A DNA stretch of 64,000 bases from Streptomyces sp. LX-29 (lineage in GTDB: Bacteria > Actinomycetota > Actinomycetes > Streptomycetales > Streptomycetaceae): contig NZ_CP089746.1 of the NCBI RefSeq assembly GCF_029541745.1, positions 6,705,559-6,769,558 of the forward strand. The letters are read 5' to 3'. The position numbers and the translations under genes are program-made. Position 1 is the stretch's first letter; the number at the start of each line of letters is the position of its first letter. Below, in pieces: positions 8,909 to 16,613 of this stretch. A model generated the notes under the pieces. It saw only the letters and a program-made list of their open reading frames with translations. It did no database searches and was not told the DNA's origin.

Positions 8909-9949
8909 ATGGGCACCAGCCCCACCCCGACGGGCAGGCCCAGCCGCCGTCAGATCCTGGCGTCCGCCACCGCTCTGGCCGTCGCCGGAGCGGCCGGCGG
9001 ATGCGCGGGGGACCACTCCCGAAGTGGCGCGGCGGACGGTGACGACTCGGTGCCGACCGGCGATTACCGCTTCGAGCGCCGCGCCGCGCCCGCCCGTACG
9101 GTGGTTCGCGCCGCCGACGGCCGCGTGCTGGCCACCTTCACCGACGGAGCCCGCACCGTGCTGCTGGCCGGCCCGACCCGTACCTGGAGCGAGCCACGCA
9201 CCACCGACGCGGTGGTGCGCAGCGACGCCTGGGTACGGCTGATGGACGGCGTATGGAATCAGGGCAAGGAGCGGACCCGCTGGTTCCGGGGGTGGTTCCC
9301 CAAGGCCCTGGCCGACCGCGGTCCGGACGTCTTCGCCGTGGCGTTCCAGTACGGCGACGGGGCGCGCGATCGGCACACCGCATCGGGCCTGCGCTACGCC
9401 GGCGAGGCCCACTTCGGGCCACTCCTCCCCGGGCAGTCGCCGACGTCGTCCTTTTCCCGCGATGAGAAGTCCGACTTCTACGACTACCTCGGCGTTCCCT
9501 GGAGCTTCCCGGACGGCATCCGCAAGCACCCGGAGAAGAAGCGCTACGGGGACGTGGACTGCTCCGGCTTCATGCGCCTGGTCTGGGGCTACCGCATGGG
9601 CTACCCCATGCACGCCACCAACAGGCCGGGGGTCGGTCTGCCCCGCCGGGCCCACGCCATCGCCTCCCGGGCCCCCGGCGTGCTGCTGATCCCGAACACC
9701 GGCCGACGACCTGACGACATCAGCCCGCTTCTCCCCGGCGACCTCGTCTTCTTCGCCATCGAGAGTGGCCGGCCTCGCAGCATCGACCACGTCGGCATGT
9801 ACATGGGGCCGGACACCGACGGGCACCCGCGCTTCTACTCCAGCCGCTCGCGGGCCAACGGGCCCACCATGGGCGACCTGGCCGGCCGCGCGACGCTCGA
9901 CGGCCATGGCTTCTACGCCCAGGGGTTCCGCACGGCCCGCCGCCTGTGA
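8909..9949 (+). CDS. Exported NlpC/P60-like (C40-type) protein of the PGA-type operon
   Basis: This 346-residue protein has a twin-arginine-type leader (SRRQILASATALAVAGAAGG) ending in a possible lipobox (AGGC), so it may be a Tat-exported lipoprotein. The C-terminal half has the cysteine-peptidase signatures DVDCSGFMRLVWG (catalytic Cys) and SIDHVGMYMG (catalytic His). These enzymes cut gamma-glutamyl bonds, usually in peptidoglycan stems. Next to pgsBC the likelier jobs are trimming, releasing or anchoring poly-gamma-glutamate, much as PgdS and CapD act in Bacillus, but that is inference. GGAGG lies before the ATG. Confidence 0.8.
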   Translation: MGTSPTPTGRPSRRQILASATALAVAGAAGGCAGDHSRSGAADGDDSVPTGDYRFERRAAPARTVVRAADGRVLATFTDGARTVLLAGPTRTWSEPRTTDAVVRSDAWVRLMDGVWNQGKERTRWFRGWFPKALADRGPDVFAVAFQYGDGARDRHTASGLRYAGEAHFGPLLPGQSPTSSFSRDEKSDFYDYLGVPWSFPDGIRKHPEKKRYGDVDCSGFMRLVWGYRMGYPMHATNRPGVGLPRRAHAIASRAPGVLLIPNTGRRPDDISPLLPGDLVFFAIESGRPRSIDHVGMYMGPDTDGHPRFYSSRSRANGPTMGDLAGRATLDGHGFYAQGFRTARRL

Positions 9950-9989
9950 AGCCGACGCCCCCAACCCGCAGCCCTAGGAGAGACCCCCC

Positions 9990-11909
9990 ATGGACACCCC
10001 CCTCCTCACCCGGGACCCCACCGACCGCCGCCGCCCCTCGCACATCAGCAGACGCCGCGGCCGCGCCAAGCGCCGTCGACGGACCACCATCAGCCGGGAG
10101 TCATACGCCCTGCTGCTGATCCTGGCGGCTGCCGCGGTGCTCTACGCCTGGGCCATCGGCCGTTCCCCTGTGCACCCCTACTACAGCGCGGCCGTGCGGT
10201 CGATGGCGGCGGACTGGCACGCCTTCGTCTTCGGCGGGCTCGACCCGAGCGGCTCGATCACCCTGGACAAGATCCCCGGTGCGCTGTGGCCGCAGGCCCT
10301 CTCCGTCAGGCTCTTCGGACCGCACACCTGGGCGGTGGTCCTGCCGCAGGTGCTGGAGGGCGTACTCGCCGTCTGGGCGCTGCACCGGATCGTCCGTGCC
10401 TGGGCCGGCCCCCTCGCAGGGCTGCTCGCCGCGCTGGCCCTCACCCTCACCCCGGTCACCGTCGCGCTCAACCGGCACAACATCCCCGACACTCTGCTCG
10501 TCCTGCTGCTGGTGCTCGCGGCGGGATCGCTGCAGAAGGCCATCGGCACCGGGAGGCTGCTGCCGCTGCTCGTCTGCGGGGCATGGGTGGGGCTGGCTTT
10601 CCAGGCCAAGATGCTCCAAGCCTGGCTCGTCCTGCCGGTCTTCGCCGCGGTGTACCAACTGGCGGCTCCCGGCTCCCGGCTGGACCGGGTCCGGCGGCTG
10701 CTGCTCGGCGGGATCTCCGCTCTCGTCGTCTCCTGCTCGTGGCCTCTGCTGGTATGGGTCGTCCCCGCCGCCCACCGCCCCTACATCGACGCAACCACCG
10801 ACAACAACCCCTTCACCCTGGTCTTCGGCTACAACGGGCTGAGCCGCTTCGGCGACGACCCGGAGGCACTGGGCGCCGTCGCCGGAACAGCCGCCAGCCG
10901 CACCACCGGGAACACAGGTTGGAGCATGGTGGTCAACCAGACCGTCGGCCCGCAGATCGCGTGGCTCCTGCCGCTCGCCGTGCTGGCCCTGGCGCTGGGC
11001 GTGTGGTGGCGCACCGGACAACCGCGCACCGACGGGCCGCGGGCGGGGTTCCTGCTCTGGGGCGGCTGGCTGGCGGTGCACATCGTGGTCTTCAGCAACT
11101 CCAACGGCAACCACGGCTACTACACGACCGTACTGGCCCCGGCCCTCGCCGCGCTGACCGGCGGCGGAGTCGCCCTCTTCTGGGCCGAGCACCGCGCCGG
11201 TGGCCGACGTCGAGCGGCGCTTCCGGTCGCCGTCGGGCTCACCGCCCTATGGGCCGCGGCAGTTCACGGCCCGCACAGCGAGTTCGCACCCTGGCTACTG
11301 CCGGTGGTGCTGATGCTCGGCCTGTGCGGGACCGTCGGCCTGTGGACCAGCGGGCCGCACACCACGCGACGGGCGGTGCACAGCGCCCTCGCGGCGTCCC
11401 TGACGGCCGTACTGCTCGCCCCGGCCGTCTGGGCGGCATCCTGCCTGCACCCGCGGTACCCCGGCTCATCGATGGAGCCACTGGCCGGACCGGTCGGACC
11501 CGGCTACGACGACAGGCGCCACCGCCCGGCCAAGATCCCACGATTCCCCCTGAACCAACCGTCCGCGCGGGACACCGCACTGCTGAACTACCTCTCCGCG
11601 CACCGTTCCGGGGAGAAGTACCTGCTGGCCACCCAAGCCGCCTACGGCGCCGAGCCCCTGCTGCGCGCCACCCCCCAACCCATACTGGTCATGGGCGGCT
11701 TCACCGGCCTGACCCCCTATCCGACCGCACCACAGCTCGGAGACCTGGTCTCCACCCACCAACTGCGCTACGCCCTTCTCACCACACGTCGCCCGTCCAC
11801 ACCGGCATCGGCCTGGGTGAAGAAGAGCTGCACCCCCGTCCCTCCGAGCGCCTACGGTCGGGGCACGGGCGGAAGCCTCACCCTGTACGACTGCGCCGGG
11901 AGCAAATGA
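9990..11909 (+). CDS. GT39/ArnT-like membrane glycosyltransferase
   Basis: This 639-residue polytopic protein has about 10-12 hydrophobic segments and a very basic N-terminal tail (SRRRGRAKRRRR). The first extracytoplasmic loop (HPYYSAAVRSM, then LDKIPGALWPQAL) matches the PMT/ArnT (GT-C) layout, where acidic residues after the first helix bind a polyprenyl-phosphate sugar. A C-terminal extracytoplasmic domain begins near residue 480. GGAGAG precedes the ATG. As the last gene of the operon with pgsBC, it could glycosylate a surface acceptor or link PGA to a glycan. The substrate is unknown. Confidence 0.8.
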   Translation: MDTPLLTRDPTDRRRPSHISRRRGRAKRRRRTTISRESYALLLILAAAAVLYAWAIGRSPVHPYYSAAVRSMAADWHAFVFGGLDPSGSITLDKIPGALWPQALSVRLFGPHTWAVVLPQVLEGVLAVWALHRIVRAWAGPLAGLLAALALTLTPVTVALNRHNIPDTLLVLLLVLAAGSLQKAIGTGRLLPLLVCGAWVGLAFQAKMLQAWLVLPVFAAVYQLAAPGSRLDRVRRLLLGGISALVVSCSWPLLVWVVPAAHRPYIDATTDNNPFTLVFGYNGLSRFGDDPEALGAVAGTAASRTTGNTGWSMVVNQTVGPQIAWLLPLAVLALALGVWWRTGQPRTDGPRAGFLLWGGWLAVHIVVFSNSNGNHGYYTTVLAPALAALTGGGVALFWAEHRAGGRRRAALPVAVGLTALWAAAVHGPHSEFAPWLLPVVLMLGLCGTVGLWTSGPHTTRRAVHSALAASLTAVLLAPAVWAASCLHPRYPGSSMEPLAGPVGPGYDDRRHRPAKIPRFPLNQPSARDTALLNYLSAHRSGEKYLLATQAAYGAEPLLRATPQPILVMGGFTGLTPYPTAPQLGDLVSTHQLRYALLTTRRPSTPASAWVKKSCTPVPPSAYGRGTGGSLTLYDCAGSK

Positions 11910-11960
11910 CCTCGTGAATTCGGAGCGTGAAAGGTTCCTCTGTGGGGTCGCGGGGGCCTC

Positions 11961-11990
11961 CCTTATCCGTCCCTTAAGCCGCGGATAAGG
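11961..11990. terminator. Inverted repeat after the PGA-type operon
   Basis: CCTTATCC (11961-11968) and GGATAAGG (11983-11990) are perfect inverted copies around a 14-nt loop, about 50 bp after the stop codon of the glycosyltransferase gene. There is no T-tract. A weak terminator or an operator are both possible. Confidence 0.45.
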
Positions 11991-12492
11991 CGCCCTTGAG
12001 GTTCTGCCTCTGCGTGTTCACATGTGCGAGCTCATCTGTTTCCGGTGGCACAAATGAGTGGAGGGTCACGCGGCATGCACGCTCGGTGATTCGGCTCTTT
12101 GGTGAGGCGTCCAACGACGGTCGAGGAATGTCAAATTAAAGTAAAGCCTACGCTTCGCCGAGCGGTCGAGACGGGCCGGACCGGCCACCCGGCTTTCGTC
12201 CAAGTCGCGTGGGGATCGGGCTAGTTGACGCCCCATCAGAGCAACTTCTCCTGGTGGTTGAATGAGTGTCAACTTTGCGCGTAAGGCAACCTTGTTCAAA
12301 TCGCACTTTCCGTCTGGCAGGATTCCCGGCACCCCATCCAACTGGGGAAAGCAGTCCGATATGCCCGGTCGCGGAAGTAAAGGCCGGGCAGCTGCATGAC
12401 AGCCGTGAAGCGCCGAATGCAGCAGCCTGCACAGCCGGACGGACCACAGGTCCGTCCCGCGGGTTACCCCCCACTCGGATTCAAGGAGCACG
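11991..12492. other. About 500 bp without a convincing gene, upstream of the cysteine protease operon
   Basis: No open frame here has Streptomyces codon bias or recognisable sequence. The middle (about 12120-12310) is less GC-rich and holds a short inverted repeat, GTTGA (12257-12261) and TCAAC (12269-12273). It probably contains the promoter and a long leader for the protease genes; AAGGAG is found just before the ATG at 12493. Confidence 0.5.
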
Positions 12493-13362
12493 ATGCACAG
12501 ACGTCGCATGTCCCGCCGTAGAAAGGCCCTGATAGCCGCCATCGGCACGGCTCTCTCCGGAGGTCTGCTGTTCGGCCTGGGTGCCCTCGCCCAGGCCGAT
12601 GTGGACCGCGGCACCGTCTACGGCGGGCAGGGAAACTTCCGGACGGTCAACCAACGGGCCCAGCCGTCCCTCTCGGCTCAGATCAAGGGCTCTTCGAGAG
12701 TCGGCGACCGGATCCAGATGTCCTGCCGCACCACCGGGGACACCGTGGAGAACAACGCGCGGTGGATCTACACCGGTTCCTACTACATCGCTGACGCGTT
12801 CATCCGCGAGAGCACCACCGGCCTGCCCGTCTGCGGCTCGACCCCCAACCCGAAGCCCACCCAGCCCGACTCCGGCCCCACGACCTCGAAGTCCCTGAAC
12901 ATCGCCATGCAGAAGCAGGTCAGGACCCAGTGGTGCTGGGACGCCTCGGGCGTGACGATCGCCAACTACTGGGGCCGCAGCGTCACCCAGGAGCGGTTCT
13001 GCCAACTCGCCGCCCAGGGAACGTGGGTGGACTGCAACAACCAGCCGGCGACACTGGAGGACATGGCCAACGGCCTGGCCAAGCTGGGACTGAGCAACAG
13101 CGGCCGCAGCCTGTACCGCAACGCGTCGTTCCGCGAGTCGAGTGCCGAGATCGCCGCAGGCCGGCCATTCGCCGTCCGGTTCGGCTGGCTCAGCGGGGGC
13201 GGCCACATGAATGTCATCTACGGCTACGACAGCGCCACCAACATGATCGCGGTCGGCGACCCCTGGCAGACCACCCAGACGTACACCTGGTGGAACTACT
13301 CCACCTACGTGAACAACAACTCGTTCCAGTGGACCCACTCCCGGGTCGGCATCCAGGGCTGA
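12493..13362 (+). CDS. Exported papain-like cysteine protease, AvrRpt2/C39-like
   Basis: This 289-residue protein has a Sec signal peptide (basic MHRRRMSRRRKAL, hydrophobic core, likely cut after ALAQA). An SH3-like region follows (about 35-115), then a Pro/Ser linker and the protease domain (about 135-289). The catalytic Cys lies in QWCWDASGVTIANYWG, the His in GGGHMNVIYGYD and the supporting Asp in VGDPW, the pattern of AvrRpt2-type papain-fold peptidases. Other cysteines (SCRTTG, VCGST, RFCQLA, VDCNN) may form disulfides. AAGGAG is only 4 nt before the ATG. The stop is 16 nt from the next gene, which is probably co-transcribed. The substrate is unknown. Confidence 0.85.
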   Translation: MHRRRMSRRRKALIAAIGTALSGGLLFGLGALAQADVDRGTVYGGQGNFRTVNQRAQPSLSAQIKGSSRVGDRIQMSCRTTGDTVENNARWIYTGSYYIADAFIRESTTGLPVCGSTPNPKPTQPDSGPTTSKSLNIAMQKQVRTQWCWDASGVTIANYWGRSVTQERFCQLAAQGTWVDCNNQPATLEDMANGLAKLGLSNSGRSLYRNASFRESSAEIAAGRPFAVRFGWLSGGGHMNVIYGYDSATNMIAVGDPWQTTQTYTWWNYSTYVNNNSFQWTHSRVGIQG

Positions 13363-13378
13363 GGAGAGGACCCCGACC

Positions 13379-13414
13379 ATGCACACCATGCACACCATGC
13401 ACACCATGCACACC
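13379..13414 (+). repeat. Four exact 9-bp repeats each carrying a start codon
   Basis: ATGCACACC occurs four times back to back and is followed by a fifth ATG at 13415. All are in frame with the downstream gene and give the N-terminus MHTMHTMHTMHTMW. GAGGAGAGG (13361-13369) is ideally placed for the first ATG only. Confidence 0.95.
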
Positions 13415-14341
13415 ATGTGGCGCATCAAGCGCACAGCGGTCCGGGCTGCCGTCCTGGCCACCACCGCGGTCGCCGCCACCCTGTGCGCGAGCGTTTCCGC
13501 GCAGGGCGCGGAAGGCGACGGGATCGCGGGCTACCAGTCCGCGCAGCAGACCCTACGCAGCGACCAGGTTCGGGACACCGTCTCCCGCTTCCTTGTGCAG
13601 ACCGGCCAGGCTGGTGGCCCCGCCGCCGCGGACGGCGGCGCCCAGGGTGGCCCCGACAGCGCAGCAGTCGCTCCCGCCGCGCGGCCCCGGTTCAAGCTCA
13701 AGGATCCGGTGCCGATGTTCGAGATCAGCCCCGAGTTCGTGGCCGGCAAGGCCCGGACCACCCCGCAGACCGCGCTGCGCCTCTCCTATCTGGCCTCCCG
13801 GGTGAACGCCTCCGACGGCCGTTCGGCCTCCGTACTGCTCGCGCCCCGGGGGAACCCCTCCTCGACGGGCAGCGCCCTGCGGAAACCCGGCGCCGAGGGC
13901 TGGCAGCTGGCCGGCATCCGGGACGGGGACAAGGACCTCACCCTGGCCGAACGCGGCACCGCGCGGGCCCGTGTCTTCACCGAGCCGCAGATCCACGCCT
14001 GGTACCGGCTCACCGCCGAAGGCATGGTCGAGCCGCTCAACGAAGAGGCGAAGACCGGTCTCCGCGGCAAGCGCGCCATCACCCTCGCCGCCTACCGGAA
14101 GCTGGTGTCCGCCCGGTACGGCGACAAGCTGCCCGGCTCCGCGTACGACCGCAAGGGCAAGGCCGGTGGGTACACCGACCTCACGCAGGACCAGCCGACC
14201 CAGGCGGCCGCCACCTCCGGGCGACCGGCGGCGGACGAGGCGTCCTGGCAGCCGGTCGCCGTCACCGGGGCTGCCGCCCTGGCGGCGGTCGGCGGTTCGG
14301 CGGTGTACGTACACCGCCGGCGGACGGCCTCCGCGCGCTGA
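13379..14341 (+). CDS. Exported, C-terminally anchored protein paired with the cysteine protease
   Basis: I do not recognise this 320-residue protein. It opens with the MHT repeat. From Met13 there is a normal signal peptide (MWRIKRTAVRAAVLATTAV, cut near SVSAQG). A Gly/Ala-rich segment and a soluble region of about 200 residues follow, and the C-terminus has a membrane helix with a basic tail (AALAAVGGSAVYVHRRR), the topology of an anchored surface protein. It has few cysteines. It follows the protease gene by 16 nt, so it may be a substrate, an inhibitor-like partner or an anchor for it. A strong terminator follows directly. Confidence 0.75.
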   Translation: MHTMHTMHTMHTMWRIKRTAVRAAVLATTAVAATLCASVSAQGAEGDGIAGYQSAQQTLRSDQVRDTVSRFLVQTGQAGGPAAADGGAQGGPDSAAVAPAARPRFKLKDPVPMFEISPEFVAGKARTTPQTALRLSYLASRVNASDGRSASVLLAPRGNPSSTGSALRKPGAEGWQLAGIRDGDKDLTLAERGTARARVFTEPQIHAWYRLTAEGMVEPLNEEAKTGLRGKRAITLAAYRKLVSARYGDKLPGSAYDRKGKAGGYTDLTQDQPTQAAATSGRPAADEASWQPVAVTGAAALAAVGGSAVYVHRRRTASAR

Positions 14342-14358
14342 TCCTTCCGCGTCGGACC

Positions 14359-14389
14359 GGCGCCCGCCCACCGGGAGTGGGCGGGCGCC
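14359..14389. terminator. Strong hairpin terminator
   Basis: Perfect 13-bp arms GGCGCCCGCCCAC (14359-14371) and GTGGGCGGGCGCC (14377-14389) flank a 5-nt loop, 17 nt after the stop of the membrane-anchored protein. There is no T-tract, as is common in Streptomyces. It separates this operon from the convergent peptide-hydroxylase gene. Confidence 0.85.
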
Positions 14390-14501
14390 CGAGTTCGTCG
14401 AGGGAGGAGCGCGACGCGCGCACGGCTCCCCGCGACGCCGTGGTCCAGGCAAGCTGCTGCCCCGCGTTCGCGGACATCAAGTGGGAGACGCGTCAGCCTG
14501 G

Positions 14502-16064
14502 TCAGCTGAAACCTGCCTGTGCGAGTTCGCTGCTGGAGGCTTCCACCATTTTCCGTACCATCTCGTCAGGGGGATCTCCGGCAGCCGCCTGCAGTGAGTT
14601 AAGGCTGTATCCGTCCGGCGTCAGCCGCAACAGTGTGTCTGCGATGCGGAACCGAGCGTCAGGGAACGCCGTTCCTTTGCTCTGCTCGGGGCCCGGCTTC
14701 AGGCTGGACACCAATTCCTGGATTTCCGTTGGTGCATCAATCGATGCCAGTACAGCCTGAACCGTGCTCACTTCGGACACCAGAAGGTCTCCCAGGCGAT
14801 CTGCCATGCCTGCGCCCGACCTCTTCTGAACTTTGCGCGCCTCCCTGGTGTATCGGTCGAGAAGTAGATGAAGCGAGGCTCCTGGAGGGGGTGGGAAAGG
14901 GTTCATGGCGTCGAGGATGGACGTCAGCCACTCGGTCATCCACTGGCCCGCTAGCCCCAGTTCTTCCCAACAGAGTCCATGAAGGTTCTCTGCCAGGTAA
15001 TGAGCCCTTTCAAATGCCTTGCGGGAGGGGGTCATAGGGGATGGGACGTCTGGCGTGCCGTAAATGTCCTGCAGTTCCGCTGATCGCCGTTCGGCCAGTG
15101 TGCAGAAGAGCGACAGATGGACATAGACGTGAAACGCCGCTAGGGCGCGGTGCGTGTCCCAGCGGTTCAACTCCTCAACCCCTGGTGAATTCCACAGCGA
15201 CACCATTTTGCGACCTTCGACCGAATGGTGCTCGGTGTGTTTCTCAGGGGTCTCTTGGAGATCCTGAGCCAGCAGGGAATGGCCGTGACGGAAGTCGTAG
15301 AGTTTCTGGTGCAGCGACTCGTGGAGCAGGTGTTCGGCGACCCACCAAGGGTTCTTGAGGAGCTTCCTGTTCAGGAAGATCGCGCCTGTCACCCTGAATT
15401 GGGAACTTGACGACCTCCTCTCCCACCCTCCGACTCCCGGAGTGATTCCGATGAGATGAGTGTGCTCCAGGGCACTCCGTGACGTCTGGGGCAGGATTTC
15501 CGAAAGGAGTTCCGCGGATGTTTGCAGCGTGGCGATCTCGCCGGGAGTAGGGTCGCAAAGCGGCCCGCCGAACTCATGCTCAATGATTTTACGGAATGCG
15601 TAACCAGTGAGATCGTCGAGTTTTTCAGAGCTCCAGATCCACGCTGAGCGGGACTCTTGACCAAGCCAGCATGCATCAGTGGTGGCTCCGTGAAGAGGGA
15701 TGCTCACGACATCATTCACAAGGCATCGAGCCGCCGTATCGAGCACCTCCACGCAAAGGTCGAAGGGCAGGACCACCGGCCTTCCAGTCCTTTGCTGCGC
15801 CAAAATCTCCTGGATTACCCGACGCACGAGTGGGTCGCCCAATGCCCTGTACTGTTGCTCCGCTCCGGCCTCTTCCAGGCGAGTAAGGAGCCGACGGGCA
15901 GCGGAGACGGATCCGCCGATCTTCGCGAGTCGGCGCTTGAAGGCGGCATGCATCTGCTCATGAATGTAGGCACTGTCGCCAAATGGCCTACCCCGTGCCA
16001 GTACTCCATCAAAACTTGCCATTTCCAGGATGGAGGATGCGCTCCCAGTTGTCTGCTCGACCAT
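14502..16064 (-). CDS. HExxH-motif putative peptide beta-hydroxylase (alpha-ketoglutarate-dependent type)
   Basis: This 520-residue enzyme belongs to the HExxH-domain family linked to ribosomal peptide maturation. The motif H248-E249-S-L-H252 lies in AEHLLHESLHQKLYD, preceded by the family-like GAIFLNRKLLKNPWW. The downstream NRWDTHRALAAFHVYVHLSL is likewise typical and may supply the remaining ligand. Family members use iron and alpha-ketoglutarate to beta-hydroxylate residues such as Asp, Asn or His in precursor peptides rather than acting as proteases. There is no signal peptide. It lies 93 bp after the small peptide gene on the same strand. Base composition is clearly lower in GC than the neighbourhood, suggesting recent transfer. 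Confidence 0.82.
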   Translation of the reverse strand: MVEQTTGSASSILEMASFDGVLARGRPFGDSAYIHEQMHAAFKRRLAKIGGSVSAARRLLTRLEEAGAEQQYRALGDPLVRRVIQEILAQQRTGRPVVLPFDLCVEVLDTAARCLVNDVVSIPLHGATTDACWLGQESRSAWIWSSEKLDDLTGYAFRKIIEHEFGGPLCDPTPGEIATLQTSAELLSEILPQTSRSALEHTHLIGITPGVGGWERRSSSSQFRVTGAIFLNRKLLKNPWWVAEHLLHESLHQKLYDFRHGHSLLAQDLQETPEKHTEHHSVEGRKMVSLWNSPGVEELNRWDTHRALAAFHVYVHLSLFCTLAERRSAELQDIYGTPDVPSPMTPSRKAFERAHYLAENLHGLCWEELGLAGQWMTEWLTSILDAMNPFPPPPGASLHLLLDRYTREARKVQKRSGAGMADRLGDLLVSEVSTVQAVLASIDAPTEIQELVSSLKPGPEQSKGTAFPDARFRIADTLLRLTPDGYSLNSLQAAAGDPPDEMVRKMVEASSSELAQAGFS

Positions 16065-16157
16065 CGTCCTGCCTGTCCTCGGAGTTCATGTTCGGCGGGG
16101 TCCAGGATCCTGTCACGCTCTGTTTGAGCGCGGCAGGATCCCGGACGCACTGGGGAA

Positions 16158-16325
16158 TTACTCCGGCAAGAGGTCGTCGTGATCGTGGTGGTGGCCGACC
16201 GCCTGAGGTTCCAGTAGAGCGCTGGTCGCATCGTGCTGGGCCTGGATTGCTTCCAGCTCTTCTTCGGTCACCTCGCGGTTGAACACGAGAACGACACGGG
16301 TGCGCCCCTTGGGTGATTTGGTCAT
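16158..16325 (-). CDS. Putative RiPP precursor peptide, 55 residues, His/Asp-rich C-terminus
   Basis: The ATG at 16325 opens a 55-residue peptide. A short basic start (MTKSPKGRTR) is followed by a hydrophobic/acidic helix-like leader (VVLVFNREVTEEELEAIQA), a middle segment and the core-like tail AVGHHHDHDDLLPE. It contains no Cys. It sits just upstream of the HExxH enzyme on the same strand and divergent from a methyltransferase, the arrangement of a precursor with its tailoring enzymes. The tail is dense in His and Asp, residues that HExxH hydroxylases are reported to modify. No strong ribosome-binding site is visible. Its precursor role is inference from size, layout and composition; no homologue was recognised. 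Confidence 0.6.
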   Translation of the reverse strand: MTKSPKGRTRVVLVFNREVTEEELEAIQAQHDATSALLEPQAVGHHHDHDDLLPE

Positions 16326-16419
16326 GACCGTGCTCGATTCTTTGGAGTCGCTGGATTGTGTGCAACGTATCCCTGCGTGCGTTCGCCCGTCAATGTTCAC
16401 CGAAAAAATATGACTGATG

Positions 16420-16437
16420 GGTTTCGGTCGTGAAACC
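16420..16437. promoter_or_regulatory. Inverted repeat in the divergent promoter of the peptide and methyltransferase genes
   Basis: GGTTTC (16420-16425) and GAAACC (16432-16437) are inverted copies with a 6-nt spacer. The surrounding 16326-16613 is the most AT-rich part of the island (for example CGAAAAAATATGA at 16401-16413) and must hold both divergent promoters. Confidence 0.4.
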
Positions 16438-16613
16438 AAAGGGGTCGAGGTGGTCGAGAGATTCGCCTGTAGTGCTGTGTTTTCACGCTTATTGAGGAGG
16501 GGTTTGGGGAGGATCGAAACTGGAGGGGATAATTGTTTGATGACGTCGGGGCCTCCTTGCTTGAACGGCTGATTCTGGAATAGGGTGCGAATGGGTGCTG
16601 CATGGAGGTGGAA

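Noticed and set aside
12066..12614. 182-codon minus-strand frame over the leader of the cysteine protease gene
   Set aside because: No ribosome-binding site or recognisable domain, and it overlaps the signal peptide of the protease.
14502..16064. Annotating the HExxH protein as a metalloprotease
   Set aside because: The surrounding conserved segments fit the peptide-modifying HExxH family, there is no signal peptide, and the adjacent small peptide gene supports a modifying role.
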